Shown: positions 21,349 through 31,581 of the stretch, in pieces
Position numbering within the stretch: the first letter of the stretch is position 1
Layout of the letters: each line of letters begins with the position of its first letter
NCBI RefSeq assembly: GCF_001742145.1
Contig: NZ_CP015749.1
Location: forward strand, 4,966,842-5,030,841
From: Pectobacterium parmentieri
GTDB lineage: Bacteria > Pseudomonadota > Gammaproteobacteria > Enterobacterales > Enterobacteriaceae
DNA: 64,000 nt
Reading direction: 5' to 3'
Made by a program: the position numbers and the translations under genes
Notes under the pieces: model-generated
Told to the model about the DNA's origin: nothing
Seen by the model: only the letters and a program-made list of their open reading frames with translations
Databases searched by the model: none

Positions 21349-21420
21349 TTGCGTCTTCAGAGCCCCTCTTTCCGCTGCTAACAGTGACTGCGTGGTCTGA
21401 TTTGTCGACGTTGCCGTGTA

Positions 21421-21452
21421 TGTATTGGCCGGTTCAGGCACCAGCCAATACA
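21421..21452. other. Perfect inverted repeat at the guaC/hofC junction
   Basis: TGTATTGGC and GCCAATACA are separated by 14 bases and straddle the hofC stop codon, 73 bases after guaC. With no U tract on either strand it is at best a factor-assisted terminator for these convergent genes. Confidence 0.3.
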
Positions 21453-22639
21453 TTCCCCAGTTGGAAGATAGGCAAATACATGCCAATCACTAGCGCCCCG
21501 ACCATTCCGCCGACGACCATCATCAATAACGGCTCCAGCGTTTGTGTCAGCATATCGGCCTGTTGTTGCACCCGCCTCTCATGCCATTCTGCTAACTGTG
21601 TAAAGATTGCATCCAGCGATCCGGTTTCTTCCCCAACCCGAATCAACTGCGGACAAGGTGCCGGGAACAGCGCGATGTGATGCTGTGTGGCATGGTATAG
21701 CGACGTCCCCTGATGCAACTGCGTTTGTATCTGTTGAATCGCGGCCTGATAAAGCGGATGACGGATCGTTGCTGCCGCATCCAGCCCTTCTGGGAGCGTC
21801 AAACCGGCATGCTGCGTCATGGCCAGAATATTGAATATCTGGTTCAGCGATTTACCGCGTAGCAAACTGGATACTACCGGAAGCTTCAATAGCCATTCTT
21901 GTTCCCTTATTTTCCATAATGGTTTTTTCTGTCTCAATCGGGCGTACCCTAATATCAGGCAACTAAGAAGCAGTAATCCAATGAATCCGTAACCAGCGAT
22001 AATATCTGCCAGATGAAGTAACTGCCGGGTAAACCACGGCAACGGCGTATTGAACGAAGAGTAGAGTGTCGCAAACTCGGGCAGAACCAGCGTCAACATC
22101 ATCATGCTGACCAGTATGGCGATGAGCAAAACAAAACAGGGATAGCGTAGCGCTTTGATGACTTTCTGTTGCAGTCTGGATTGCTTCTCTTGCTGTTGTG
22201 CTAGCTGTAGGCAGCATACGTCTAGCTTCCCCGTCAATTCGCCGACGGCAATGAGGGATCGATACAGGACAGGGAAGATATGAGGATAGTCGTGTAATGC
22301 CTCAGACAGCGAGTTTCCCTGAGCAACATGAGTGCGGATGTCTCGTAATATGCAACGCCAGCCGGGGCGCTCATGCTGCTCTGACACCAATTTTAATGCT
22401 TCCAGCAGTGGCAAACCGGCTTGTAGCAGGGCGGCAAGCTGCTTGATTAACTCACCGAGCTGTTCGCGTTTCCAGTAGCGGGGCAACACATAATGGCCGG
22501 TCTTTACGGTGAGCGGCTGATAGCCCTGAGCAATTAGGCTAGCATAAGCGTGCTGGCGATGTGTGCTAATGAGTTCACCATCAGCAAATTCGCCCTCGGA
22601 TGTAATGGCTTGCCAGTGATATAAGCGCGCTAACCTCAT
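21434..22639 (-). CDS. hofC: Type IV pilus-like inner-membrane platform protein HofC
   Basis: GspF/PilC family membrane platform for pilus assembly. ATG 22639 (MRLARLYHWQAITSEGE) has a strong AGGAGG site and overlaps the hofB stop by 4 bases; 401 residues. Two GspF domains are visible: LAALLQAGLPLLEALKLVSEQ near residue 75 and the repeat ILAMTQHAGLTLPEGLDAA near residue 275. Three hydrophobic helices lie near residues 170, 215 and 370. It is last in ppdD-hofB-hofC. The remaining pilus genes are not here. Confidence 0.9.
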   Translation of the reverse strand: MRLARLYHWQAITSEGEFADGELISTHRQHAYASLIAQGYQPLTVKTGHYVLPRYWKREQLGELIKQLAALLQAGLPLLEALKLVSEQHERPGWRCILRDIRTHVAQGNSLSEALHDYPHIFPVLYRSLIAVGELTGKLDVCCLQLAQQQEKQSRLQQKVIKALRYPCFVLLIAILVSMMMLTLVLPEFATLYSSFNTPLPWFTRQLLHLADIIAGYGFIGLLLLSCLILGYARLRQKKPLWKIREQEWLLKLPVVSSLLRGKSLNQIFNILAMTQHAGLTLPEGLDAAATIRHPLYQAAIQQIQTQLHQGTSLYHATQHHIALFPAPCPQLIRVGEETGSLDAIFTQLAEWHERRVQQQADMLTQTLEPLLMMVVGGMVGALVIGMYLPIFQLGNVLAGA

Positions 22640-24108
22640 GGCTCCTCCTGATTTATCGACCACTCATCACCTACAGTACGGTAGACCTCAGCAAGTGAAG
22701 TTAGGCCGTCGTTGACTAGCTCGAGCCCCGCGGCTAGCAGCGTTGGGAAACCAGAGTCTTGCGATAAGGCAGATAATGTCCCAATGCTGACATTGCCTGC
22801 TAACGCAGCCTGAAAAACCGGCGTGATGGGCAATAATTCATATAGCGCGACACGGCCATAGTAGCCAGAGAAACAGTGGCTGCAACCATTGGCTTGCCAG
22901 TGGTGTAGTGGTCCTTGCCATATGCCATTTGGCAGTGAGAGTAGCGGCTCTCCCGGGGTTTTACAGTGCGGGCATAATCGGCGTACAAGTCGCTGTGCGA
23001 CGATGAGTTTTAGCGCCGCCGCTAACAGATAGCCGGGAATGCCCAGATGGTTGAGACGGGTCAGGGTTTCTACCGCAGAGTTGGTATGCAACGTTGACAT
23101 GACCAGATGGCCGGTTTGTGCGGCTTTTACCGCAATTTCTGCGGTTTCAGCATCGCGGATTTCACCAATCATAATGATGTCTGGATCTTGCCGCAGCAGC
23201 GCACGTAAAATTCTGCCAAAGCCCAGTTCCGCTTTGGGATTGATTGCCGTTTGGTTGATTCCCTGCAAGGGGATTTCGACCGGATCTTCCACGCTACAGA
23301 TATTGCGGCTGCTATCGTTCAGCCAGCGTATCGCACTGTAAAGCGTCACGGTTTTGCCACTGCCTGTTGGGCCGGTGACGAGTATCATCCCCTGTGCGGC
23401 GCTCAGCACACTAATAACCTGCTGTAATGCCTTTGCGGTGAGTCCGAGTTTATCCAGTGCCAGCTCTTGCTGGTGCGTTTGTAAAATACGCAGTACGACT
23501 TTTTCTCCCTGCTGCACGGGGAGGGTGGCGATGCGTAACGAATAGGGCTGTTGATCCAGCATTAGGCTAAACTGACCATCCTGCGGTAACCGCCGTTCGG
23601 CGATATTCAATTTGCCCATGATTTTCAGCCTTGCGGTAATCCGGCCTGTCAACTCTGGAGGTGGCGCGGATATGGCTTGCAATACACCGTCAATGCGTAG
23701 CCGCACACGGTAGTTGTCTGGCTGTGGCTCAAAGTGAATATCAGAGGCGCGGCGCTGAACGGCGAGGCGCAGCGTTTGATGGATAAACTGCGCGACGGGG
23801 GAATCGTCGCCATGATCCTGCTGCCCGATGTTGGTGTGATAAGTACCGGCATGATAGGTTTCTGCGGGCTCCGCAACGGCGTTCACTGGGTTAAGCTGTT
23901 GTTCCATTCTGGCCTGTGGCCACTGTTCCACCATAATTCGACGGTTGCTGGCGAAACGCAGTGCGGCGATCATCTCTGAAGAAGGGGACACCGTGACGGC
24001 GACCGACAGCGTTTGTTCATCAATGCTGAGTAATAATGCCTGATAACGTCGGCACAACGTCTGTAACTCGCTGAGTGTACGTTCGGTGGAAAAGGCGGAG
24101 TCAGTCAT
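22636..24108 (-). CDS. hofB: Type IV pilus-like assembly ATPase HofB
   Basis: GspE/PilB family cytoplasmic ATPase powering pilus assembly. It has 490 residues, rather longer than E. coli HofB. Walker A GPTGSGKT is near residue 255; the Asp box and Walker B read LLRQDPDIIMIGEIRDAETAEIA near residue 312, with the His box near residue 345. The tetracysteine zinc motif is CPHC plus GCSHC near residues 380-415. It starts 2 bases after ppdD. Confidence 0.92.
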   Translation of the reverse strand: MTDSAFSTERTLSELQTLCRRYQALLLSIDEQTLSVAVTVSPSSEMIAALRFASNRRIMVEQWPQARMEQQLNPVNAVAEPAETYHAGTYHTNIGQQDHGDDSPVAQFIHQTLRLAVQRRASDIHFEPQPDNYRVRLRIDGVLQAISAPPPELTGRITARLKIMGKLNIAERRLPQDGQFSLMLDQQPYSLRIATLPVQQGEKVVLRILQTHQQELALDKLGLTAKALQQVISVLSAAQGMILVTGPTGSGKTVTLYSAIRWLNDSSRNICSVEDPVEIPLQGINQTAINPKAELGFGRILRALLRQDPDIIMIGEIRDAETAEIAVKAAQTGHLVMSTLHTNSAVETLTRLNHLGIPGYLLAAALKLIVAQRLVRRLCPHCKTPGEPLLSLPNGIWQGPLHHWQANGCSHCFSGYYGRVALYELLPITPVFQAALAGNVSIGTLSALSQDSGFPTLLAAGLELVNDGLTSLAEVYRTVGDEWSINQEEP

Positions 24109-24110
24109 GA

Positions 24111-24557
24111 TTAACCCGCCGTGTTATCGAAACGGAAAACGTCCTGACAGGCAGATTGCAGGCTCTCTGTGCCGTTATCCGTGGCACAATTTTTCGTCCA
24201 GCGTGAAGCGCCGGTGTCGGTATCCCACGTTGGCGTCAGAATAACGCGTAGCCCTTGCAGAGTAGATTGCCCAGTGAGCGTAATTACCCCTTGCGCGACG
24301 CTAACGGTGCTGACATAGCGTGAAGGTTTACTGACAGGAATCCCCTGATTACCGGCATTACAGGCCGTAAACGCGGCATTTTCCAGACCGCAGAGATCGA
24401 CTGGTGTTTTATACGACACCATCGTTTGCAGCATGTCCGTCAGCGCCGCTTTTTGCAGATAGCCTTGATAGGCGGGGACGCCAATGGCGCTGAGGATAGC
24501 TATGATCGCAATGACGATCATTAGCTCAATCAGTGTGAATCCTTGTTGTTTTATCAT
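24111..24557 (-). CDS. ppdD: Major type IV prepilin-like protein PpdD
   Basis: Prepilin of the type IV pilus-like system. ATG 24557 gives MIKQQG followed by FTLIELMIVIAIIAIL, the classic prepilin peptidase site with Gly-1, Phe+1 and Glu+5; 148 residues. Cysteines near residue 57 and 68 and near 127 and 138 likely form disulfides. The ending CQDVFRFDNTAG is family-like. GGGAAA lies six bases upstream of the ATG. First gene of the operon. nadC lies upstream as in E. coli. Confidence 0.94.
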   Translation of the reverse strand: MIKQQGFTLIELMIVIAIIAILSAIGVPAYQGYLQKAALTDMLQTMVSYKTPVDLCGLENAAFTACNAGNQGIPVSKPSRYVSTVSVAQGVITLTGQSTLQGLRVILTPTWDTDTGASRWTKNCATDNGTESLQSACQDVFRFDNTAG

Positions 24558-24866
24558 GTTGATTTCCCTGTTGTTGAGCATAAATTTAGTGGTGCATAAA
24601 TCCATACGAATGGCTGGCAGCATAGAAAAGGGAACGAGGGCTGGCGAGCAGGGAAAATCAAAACAGGAAAGCGCTACGACATGTTTTTAGCGATTTGCAG
24701 ATCGTTGAAGATTTTTTGCGAGCAGAGACGCAATTTTTATGCTGCCGGGATAAAGCATCTGTACGGGATCGGCAGTCTGCGTCGTGACGATTGTGTGAGG
24801 GGATGAGATCTAGAGATGCGAACGAGGCGCGAAATGGCACCTCGTCGATAGAAATAGAGGAAGCGA
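24558..24866. other. Intergenic region between nadC and ppdD
   Basis: 309 bases without a convincing gene. It should carry the ppdD promoter (minus strand). Near 24818-24842 lies an imperfect dyad (ACGAGG...CCTCGT) just after the nadC stop that may help end nadC transcription, although no U tract follows. Nothing else is recognised. Confidence 0.4.
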
Positions 24867-25790
<924 letters not shown>

Positions 25791-25858
25791 CTACCTTGTT
25801 TATATCAGGACATCCAGAATGAATATTTATTATAATTCAAGGTGTTAATGTTATCGTT

Positions 25859-25888
25859 TTTCCGGCGGGTATGAATATCCGCCGGAAA
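25859..25888. terminator. Strong GC stem-loop after tsx
   Basis: TTTCCGGCGG, loop GTATGAATAT, CCGCCGGAAA, a perfect 10-pair stem 13 bases past the tsx stop. The stem is flanked by T on the plus strand side, so the minus-strand transcript has A residues rather than U after it. Termination or 3'-end protection of tsx mRNA is likely but unproven. Confidence 0.5.
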
Positions 25889-25900
25889 GGGAGCGCGATT

Positions 25901-26761
25901 TTAGAAGTTGTAACCGACGACCAGGTAGTAGCCCCAACCGGTAGATTTCACTTCAAACGGACCTTTGCCGAAATTGAGCTCGGCGCCATCAGCCCATTGG
26001 CCGCCGTTGTGGAAATAACGTGCGACGAAAGAGTAGTGCCAGTGGTCGTAACCCAGTGCCAGAATATGGCTGGAAGCAATGGAGTTGTTAGTACGGCTTG
26101 AATTCGATTTATCACGCAGCTCTGAACCGAAATCGAAATTGGTAAAGCTGATATACGAGACGTTACCGCCCATCAGAGAGCCAAGCGGGTAGGAATATTT
26201 CACTTTTACGCGGTAGCCGTCCCACTCATTTTCGTTCGCTGCGCCGTAGTTCTGCCATTGGTATTTGGCATAACCGTTCAGTGAGAGCGACAGATCGGTG
26301 CCGGTATCAATATCGGTACCTAGCCCCATGTACCAGGTGCTCTGGCGTGAACCGCTGTTACGACCCTGATCGTAAATAACGTTATTGGCGATGTACCATT
26401 CTTTAAACGGGCCAAAACTCAGATCGGTTCCTGTCAGTTTATCAATCGAGAAGCGTGGTTCGATCTCGACAAACAGTGGGGAGCCTTTATCCCAAATACC
26501 GCGGCTATCGGGATCGCCACCGAAAAACTTAGGTGCATCGGCGTAGCCGTAGAAATCGAACCAGTCTTTACGCGCAAATGCTTCATATTCTAGATAGGTC
26601 GTGCTGTTCAGTTGCGGTCCGAAACGCGTGTGGGCACTGCCGACGACGTTAACGCTTTGATGCCACCAGTCAGACAGGTATTCGGCTTTATTGCTGTCGG
26701 CAAGAGCAGGCATTGAGCATGACAGTGCGAGTAAAGCGCCTGCGGCGAAAGTTTTTTTCAT
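25901..26761 (-). CDS. tsx: Nucleoside-specific outer-membrane channel Tsx
   Basis: Outer-membrane beta-barrel for nucleoside uptake. It has 286 residues with signal peptide [21 protein letters not shown]. Diagnostic stretches are [40 protein letters not shown] and NEWDGYR; it ends with aromatic GYNF as expected for BAM-assembled barrels. It sits between nadC and ampD, where E. coli has no porin gene. Upstream lie a perfect CRP site and a PurR-like box, which suit a catabolite- and purine-controlled nucleoside porin. Confidence 0.95.
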   Translation of the reverse strand: MKKTFAAGALLALSCSMPALADSNKAEYLSDWWHQSVNVVGSAHTRFGPQLNSTTYLEYEAFARKDWFDFYGYADAPKFFGGDPDSRGIWDKGSPLFVEIEPRFSIDKLTGTDLSFGPFKEWYIANNVIYDQGRNSGSRQSTWYMGLGTDIDTGTDLSLSLNGYAKYQWQNYGAANENEWDGYRVKVKYSYPLGSLMGGNVSYISFTNFDFGSELRDKSNSSRTNNSIASSHILALGYDHWHYSFVARYFHNGGQWADGAELNFGKGPFEVKSTGWGYYLVVGYNF

Positions 26762-26886
26762 GTTAAGTACCGTAGTGTTAGACGTTATTTACGCCATGCG
26801 TAAGACTGCAAAATAAGTTTTGGTAATATCTAAAAAAATCAGAAGATAATTTTGTCATGCATTTTAAGTAAAAATAGATGCAATGC

Positions 26887-26902
26887 ACGAAAACGATTGC
26901 CT
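26887..26902 (-). promoter_or_regulatory. PurR-like operator upstream of tsx
   Basis: ACGAAAACGATTGCCT matches the PurR consensus ANGCAANCGNTTNCNT at 10 of 11 fixed positions (A instead of C at position 4). Its centre is 40 bases from the CRP site. If CRP acts at -41.5, the box would cover the transcription start. A CytR site is an alternative, since tsx is CytR-controlled in E. coli. Confidence 0.5.
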
Positions 26903-26926
26903 TTTATTGTGTTATTACATTCTTAA

Positions 26927-26942
26927 TGTGACTTTAATCACA
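26927..26942 (-). promoter_or_regulatory. CRP binding site upstream of tsx
   Basis: TGTGACTTTAATCACA is a perfect match to TGTGA-N6-TCACA. It lies 166 bases upstream of the tsx ATG and about 220 bases upstream of ampD. Tsx is the more natural target because CRP activates tsx in E. coli. Confidence 0.75.
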
Positions 26943-27160
26943 TAACGATGTTGAGATTTTATCTTGCTAAAAAGGATGTGAAAGTCGAAAAAGGCAGAAA
27001 AATGGCTAAAACATCACAAAACGAACGGTAAAACCTATTGATATCCAGTTGGATAGATAGGATGACGTGAAACATGGTATCTTGGAGCCGAGGACTTTTG
27101 GCTCTAATTGAGTTTTCGCCTGATTCAGCCGGCTAACGATACGATGCGAGGTTATCGCCA

Positions 27161-27736
27161 ATGCTTTTGGAGAATGGCTGGTTATCCGACATTACCCACA
27201 CGCCTTCACCGCATTATGATGGTCGCCCAAATGCTGAGGTGCCTTCCTTGCTGGTGATTCACAATATCAGTCTGCCGCCTGGTGAGTTTGGTGGCCCGTA
27301 TATTGATCAACTGTTTACGGCTACGTTGGACCCCACTGCGCATCCCTATTTCGCCGATATTTCCCATTTGCGTGTAGCGGCACATTGCCTGATTCGTCGC
27401 GATGGGCAAACCACACAGTATGTGTCTTTCGACCAGCGCGCCTGGCATGCCGGCGTTTCGGTGTTTGAAGGCCGTGAACGCTGTAATGATTTCTCTATTG
27501 GCATCGAGCTGGAAGGGACGGATACGCTGCCTTTTACCATGGCCCAGTATCACTCGTTGGTCGCGGTTACACGCCTATTAATGTGGGCCTATCCTATTAC
27601 ACTGTCGAGAATTACCGGACATAGCGACATCGCTCCGGGCCGTAAAACCGATCCCGGACCGGCATTTGACTGGGACTGCTATCGTCGCCTGCTACAAGAA
27701 AACTGGACAGAAAACAAAGGGAGTCTCGATCAATGA
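27161..27736 (+). CDS. ampD: 1,6-anhydro-MurNAc-L-alanine amidase
   Basis: Cytoplasmic zinc amidase of peptidoglycan recycling; its loss derepresses AmpC in bacteria that have ampR-ampC. It has 191 residues. Zinc ligands are visible as His in LLVIHNIS near residue 34 and the His and Asp of [14 protein letters not shown] near residues 154-164; IGIELEGTD with the catalytic-region Glu lies near residue 114. The stop overlaps the ampE start (ATGA). Confidence 0.97.
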   Translation: MLLENGWLSDITHTPSPHYDGRPNAEVPSLLVIHNISLPPGEFGGPYIDQLFTATLDPTAHPYFADISHLRVAAHCLIRRDGQTTQYVSFDQRAWHAGVSVFEGRERCNDFSIGIELEGTDTLPFTMAQYHSLVAVTRLLMWAYPITLSRITGHSDIAPGRKTDPGPAFDWDCYRRLLQENWTENKGSLDQ

Positions 27737-28587
27737 CGTTGTTTACACTGTTGCTTACGCTGGCATGGGAACGGTTGTTCAAACAGGGGGAACATTGGCA
27801 GATCGATCATCGGCTTGACGTTGTGTTCCGACACGTTCCCTCTCCTTCTTTATTTCAAACACTGTTCCTGACGCTATGCAGCATGGGCGTCGTGGCGGGA
27901 CTGCTGTGGCTAACGAGCGGCATTCTGTTTGGCCTGATTTCTCTTTTGCTGTGGATTGTCATCAGCCTGATGTGTATTGGTGCGGGCGAGATTCGTCAGC
28001 ACTATCGGCGATATTTGCAGGCAGCACAACGCGGCGAGGCGGATGCCAGCCGGGAAATGGCGGCGGAACTGGCGTTGATTCACGGTTTACCCGTGGGTGC
28101 AGGTGAAAGCGAGCAGTTAAAAGAGCTGCAAAATGCATTGCTATGGATAAATTTCCGGTTTTATCTGGCTCCGCTATTTTGGTTCGTTGCCGCAGGGCCA
28201 TACGGGCCGGTTGCACTCGTGGGGTATGCATTTTTGCGCGCCAGACAAACCTGGCTTGCCCGGCATAATACGCCGCTGGAACGTGCACAGTCCGGTGTCG
28301 ATCGTTTGTTGCATTGGCTTGACTGGGTTCCCGCCCGTTTGGCTGGTGCTGCTTACGCTCTGCTGGGGCATGGTGAAAAAGCGTTACCTGCCTGGTTCGC
28401 CTCGCTGGGGGATTCCCGTAGCTCGCAATACTGGGTGTTAACTCAGTTGGCTCAATTTTCTCTGGCGCGTGAATCCCACAGCGAACCTGTAGAAACACCC
28501 AAGGCCGCCGTGACGCTGGCGAAGAAAGTGACTCTGGTGCTGGTGGTTGTGGTGGCACTCCTGACGATATACGGTGCACTGGTCTGA
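27733..28587 (+). CDS. ampE: AmpE, membrane protein of the ampD operon
   Basis: Inner-membrane protein of about 284 residues, the family size. It starts [25 protein letters not shown], has hydrophobic helices near residues 40-85 and 140-165 and a last one at residues about 258-280, and contains [15 protein letters not shown]. Its biochemical role is not well settled; it has been linked to beta-lactamase sensing or regulation. It overlaps ampD by 4 bases. Confidence 0.94.
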   Translation: MTLFTLLLTLAWERLFKQGEHWQIDHRLDVVFRHVPSPSLFQTLFLTLCSMGVVAGLLWLTSGILFGLISLLLWIVISLMCIGAGEIRQHYRRYLQAAQRGEADASREMAAELALIHGLPVGAGESEQLKELQNALLWINFRFYLAPLFWFVAAGPYGPVALVGYAFLRARQTWLARHNTPLERAQSGVDRLLHWLDWVPARLAGAAYALLGHGEKALPAWFASLGDSRSSQYWVLTQLAQFSLARESHSEPVETPKAAVTLAKKVTLVLVVVVALLTIYGALV

Positions 28588-28614
28588 TGTTTGTGGTGCG
28601 TTGGTAGGAAAAAT

Positions 28615-28637
28615 AATGGCCGACAAAGTCGGCCATT
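28615..28637 (-). terminator. Terminator between ampE and aroP
   Basis: AATGGCCGAC-AAA-GTCGGCCATT is a perfect 10-pair stem. On the minus strand it is followed by ATTTTTCC, so it mainly ends aroP; on the plus strand it may also end ampE. Confidence 0.8.
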
Positions 28638-28668
28638 GAATCAAAAAGAATACGGTGAATGCTGAGGC

Positions 28669-30027
28669 TTACTTCATCTGGTTTTTCTTTTTGATAAAGT
28701 AACCAACGCCCAGAATAACCAGCCAAACCGGGATCAGCATGACGGAAATCTGAATGCTTGGAGTCAGGAACATAATCACCAGTATACCCGCCAGGAACAG
28801 CAGACAGAGGTAGTTACCCAGCGGATAAAGCAGTGCTTTAAACTTGGTCACCGTACCTTCTTTATCTTTCTGTGCCCGGAACTTCAGGTGCGCCAGACTG
28901 ATCATCGCCCAGTTAATCACGAGAGCCGATACGACCAGCGCCATTAATAGCTCAAATGCTTTACCAGGAATAAGGTAGTTGATCAGCACACAGAGTGCTG
29001 TCGCCAGTGCGGAGATACCGATTGCGACAACGGGTACGCCGCGACTATCGACGGTTGCCAATGCTTTCGGCCCGTTCCCCTGTTTCGCTAGCCCGAACAG
29101 CATGCGGCTGTTGCAATAAACACAACTGTTGTAAACCGACAGTGCTGCTGTCAGTACCACGATGTTCAGCACCGTAGCCACGACATTGCTATTCAGTTCA
29201 TGGAAGATCATGACGAACGGGCTACCGCCTTCTACCACTTTACCCCACGGATACAGTGACAGCAGGATCGCGAGTGAACCGATATAGAAAATCAGGATGC
29301 GGTAGATCACCTGATTGGTTGCGCGCGGAATGCTTTTCTCTGGGTCATCTGCTTCTGCTGCGGTAATCCCGACCAGCTCCAGACCACCAAATGAAAACAT
29401 GATAACAGCCATCGCCATGACCAGACCGAGCCCGCCATTCGGGAAGAATCCGCCTTGCGCCCACAGGTTGGTCACGGTGGCTTCCGGCCCGCCTGTACCG
29501 CTGATCAACAGCCAGCCGCCGAAGACGATCATACCAATAATCGCGGCGACTTTGATGATGGCAAACCAGAACTCCATCTCACCGTAGACTTTGACGTTTG
29601 CCAGATTGATGGCGTTAATCAGCAGGAAGAAGACGGCGGCGGACACCCAGGTCGGAATGTCTGGCCACCAGTACTGGACGTAAATCCCCACAGCGCTGAG
29701 CTCAGCCATGGCGACCAGAACATACAGCACCCAATAATTCCATCCAGACGCAAACCCAGCGAAATCACCCCAGTATTTATAAGCAAAGTGGCTGAACGAT
29801 CCGGCTACCGGCTCTTCAACCACCATCTCGCCCAACTGGCGCATAATGAGAAACGCGATCAGCCCGCCAATCGCATAGCCTAACAGGACCGATGGCCCTG
29901 CCATTTTGATTGTTTGCGCAATACCAAGAAAGAGGCCAGTACCTACCGCGCCACCCAAGGCAATCAACTGAATATGACGGTTTTTCAAACCACGCTTTAG
30001 CGTGCCGTCCGCTTGTTGATTATCCAT
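28669..30027 (-). CDS. aroP: Aromatic amino acid permease AroP
   Basis: APC-family proton symporter for Phe, Tyr and Trp in the inner membrane. ATG 30027 (MDNQQADGTLKRGLKNRHIQ) with AGAGGG upstream gives 452 residues; a TTG one codon earlier is in frame. Twelve helices are expected. IALGGAVGTGLFLG, the substrate-binding start of helix 1, is near residue 23, EEPVAGSFSHFAYKYWG near residue 71 and FSFGGLELVGITAAEADDPE near residue 215. The order ampE-aroP-pdhR is as in E. coli. Confidence 0.96.
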   Translation of the reverse strand: MDNQQADGTLKRGLKNRHIQLIALGGAVGTGLFLGIAQTIKMAGPSVLLGYAIGGLIAFLIMRQLGEMVVEEPVAGSFSHFAYKYWGDFAGFASGWNYWVLYVLVAMAELSAVGIYVQYWWPDIPTWVSAAVFFLLINAINLANVKVYGEMEFWFAIIKVAAIIGMIVFGGWLLISGTGGPEATVTNLWAQGGFFPNGGLGLVMAMAVIMFSFGGLELVGITAAEADDPEKSIPRATNQVIYRILIFYIGSLAILLSLYPWGKVVEGGSPFVMIFHELNSNVVATVLNIVVLTAALSVYNSCVYCNSRMLFGLAKQGNGPKALATVDSRGVPVVAIGISALATALCVLINYLIPGKAFELLMALVVSALVINWAMISLAHLKFRAQKDKEGTVTKFKALLYPLGNYLCLLFLAGILVIMFLTPSIQISVMLIPVWLVILGVGYFIKKKNQMK

Positions 30028-30089
30028 CAAATTTAACCCTCTGCCAGTGCAAGTAAAAAATACGCCTCGTATTATTTACTGTACGTTTG

Positions 30090-30107
30090 TGTAATTTTAT
30101 TTTTACG
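30090..30107 (-). promoter_or_regulatory. Possible TyrR box upstream of aroP
   Basis: TGTAATTTTATTTTTACG matches TGTAAA-N6-TTTACA except at one base in each half, 63 bases upstream of the aroP start. AroP is a known TyrR target in E. coli. A second GTAAA-N7-TTTAC dyad lies at 30320-30336 but has the wrong spacing. Moderate to weak evidence. Confidence 0.35.
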
Positions 30108-30486
30108 GAATGGTTTTTCTTAAAACAAGAAAACCACTACCGTTTGCCAAAGAATAGTGGTAAGTGCGCAAGATTGCACTGATTTCTTATAGCCTGATAA
30201 TTAAAAGCTATCGCCACATCAAAATTTTTATCTCTCTTTGATTGAACCCCTGGTGATGGGAAATCGGTGGGCGATACCTCTTTGGGATTACTCCCTTTTA
30301 TTACCTCTTTATCCCCGCTGTAAAAATAGTGTTTACCCCGATAGGGGACTACTGGTAATCACGCTATCTTTGTAAGAATAAAAAATCTTATTTTTTGAAT
30401 AAAAATTCACTATTTGTGCATTTAAACGGTTCAGCACTGCCTGCTTTACGTTTCAAAAAAGTTAAAATATAGACAGGGGGGATTAA

Positions 30487-30497
30487 TGGTAATACCA
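30487..30497 (+). promoter_or_regulatory. Second PdhR-like half-palindrome
   Basis: TGGTAATACCA carries the PdhR core GGT-N3-ACC with partial flanks, 138 bases upstream of the main operator, inside the aroP-pdhR gap. It could be an auxiliary operator or chance. Confidence 0.35.
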
Positions 30498-30624
30498 CAG
30501 GCGGGCTATCACTTTGCCGCATGTTTCTCGTGCATTTGTTAAAATCTGGTGGGATTGGTGATTTAGCTCAAGGTCCTTATGGACAGAAGGTGAATACTTT
30601 GTTACTTTAGCGTCACGTTTTTGA

Positions 30625-30641
30625 AATTGGTATTACCAATT
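30625..30641 (+). promoter_or_regulatory. PdhR operator before pdhR
   Basis: AATTGGTATTACCAATT is a perfect palindrome that matches the PdhR consensus ATTGGT-N3-ACCAAT. It lies 33 bases upstream of pdhR, as expected for pyruvate-relieved autorepression of the pdhR-aceEF operon. Confidence 0.9.
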
Positions 30642-30673
30642 GACTCCGCGCCATTCGCAGAGAAGAATTCACC

Positions 30674-31438
30674 ATGGCATACAGCAAGATCCGTCAGCCC
30701 AAACTGTCAGATGTGATAGAACAGCAGTTGGAGTTTCTGATCCTTGAGGGAACCTTGCGCCCCGGCGAGAAGCTCCCACCGGAGCGTGAACTGGCAAAAC
30801 AGTTCGATGTTTCCCGCCCTTCTCTGAGAGAAGCCATTCAACGCCTGGAAGCCAAAGGTTTACTTTTGCGCCGTCAGGGTGGTGGTACCTTCGTTCAAGC
30901 CAATCTATGGCAAAGTGTCAGCGATCCGCTGGCAGAATTACTGAGCACACATCCCGAATCACAATTCGATCTTCTGGAAACGCGTCATGCGCTGGAAGGC
31001 ATTGCTGCCTACTATGCTGCGTTGCGTGGCACAGAGTCGGATTTGCAACGTATCCGGGACTGCCATGCCGTGGTTGAGAAGGCGAAGGAAGCGGGCGATC
31101 TGGACGCCGAGTCAGAAGCCGTTATGCAATATCAGGTTGCTGTAACAGAAGCCACGCATAATGTGGTTTTGTTGCATTTGGTGCGCTGTATGGGGCCGAT
31201 GCTCGAACAGAACGTGAGGCAGAATTTTGAATTGCTTTATTTGAGCCGTGAAGTGCTGGCTCAGGTGAGCATTCATCGCGCCAGCATTTTTGAGGCGATT
31301 GTTGCCCGTGAGCCGGAGAAGGCGCGCGAAGCATCACACCGCCATCTGGCGTTTATTGAGGAAGTATTGCTGGATCTTAACCGGGAACATAGTCGGCGCG
31401 AAAGATCGCTGCGTCGGCTCCAGCAACGCAAGGACTGA
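30674..31438 (+). CDS. pdhR: Pyruvate-sensing GntR regulator PdhR
   Basis: FadR-subfamily repressor released by pyruvate, controlling pyruvate dehydrogenase and respiratory genes. The 254 residues match E. coli. The GntR winged helix is at residues 10-75 ([31 protein letters not shown]), followed by the all-helical FCD effector domain. Its operator is just upstream. aceE follows after 143 bases containing a long hairpin. Confidence 0.97.
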   Translation: MAYSKIRQPKLSDVIEQQLEFLILEGTLRPGEKLPPERELAKQFDVSRPSLREAIQRLEAKGLLLRRQGGGTFVQANLWQSVSDPLAELLSTHPESQFDLLETRHALEGIAAYYAALRGTESDLQRIRDCHAVVEKAKEAGDLDAESEAVMQYQVAVTEATHNVVLLHLVRCMGPMLEQNVRQNFELLYLSREVLAQVSIHRASIFEAIVAREPEKAREASHRHLAFIEEVLLDLNREHSRRERSLRRLQQRKD

Positions 31439-31481
31439 GCACCCGTATTTTTGGTGTTCTGAATGCGACAATGACGACGAT

Positions 31482-31544
31482 GAGCCTGTCTTCGTGCATT
31501 TTGCTTAGGGTAAAACCTAAACCAGAATGCAGGAAGACAGGCTC
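31482..31544 (+). promoter_or_regulatory. Long hairpin between pdhR and aceE
   Basis: GAGCCTGTCTTCGTGCATT (31482-31500) pairs with AATGCAGGAAGACAGGCTC (31526-31544): 18 pairs with a single G-G mismatch. Its loop holds a further stem TTAGG-GTAAAA-CCTAA (31505-31520), so the whole forms one nearly continuous 63-base hairpin. It ends 37 bases before the aceE ATG. No U tract follows. It may be an mRNA processing or attenuation element, or a small mobile palindrome. Confidence 0.7.
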
Positions 31545-31581
31545 CAACAAACTAACTTATTAGAGAAGATAAGGAATAACC

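Noticed and set aside
30319..30337. TGTAAA...TTTACC as a second TyrR box
   Set aside because: The half-sites are 7 rather than 6 bases apart, which puts them out of register for TyrR.
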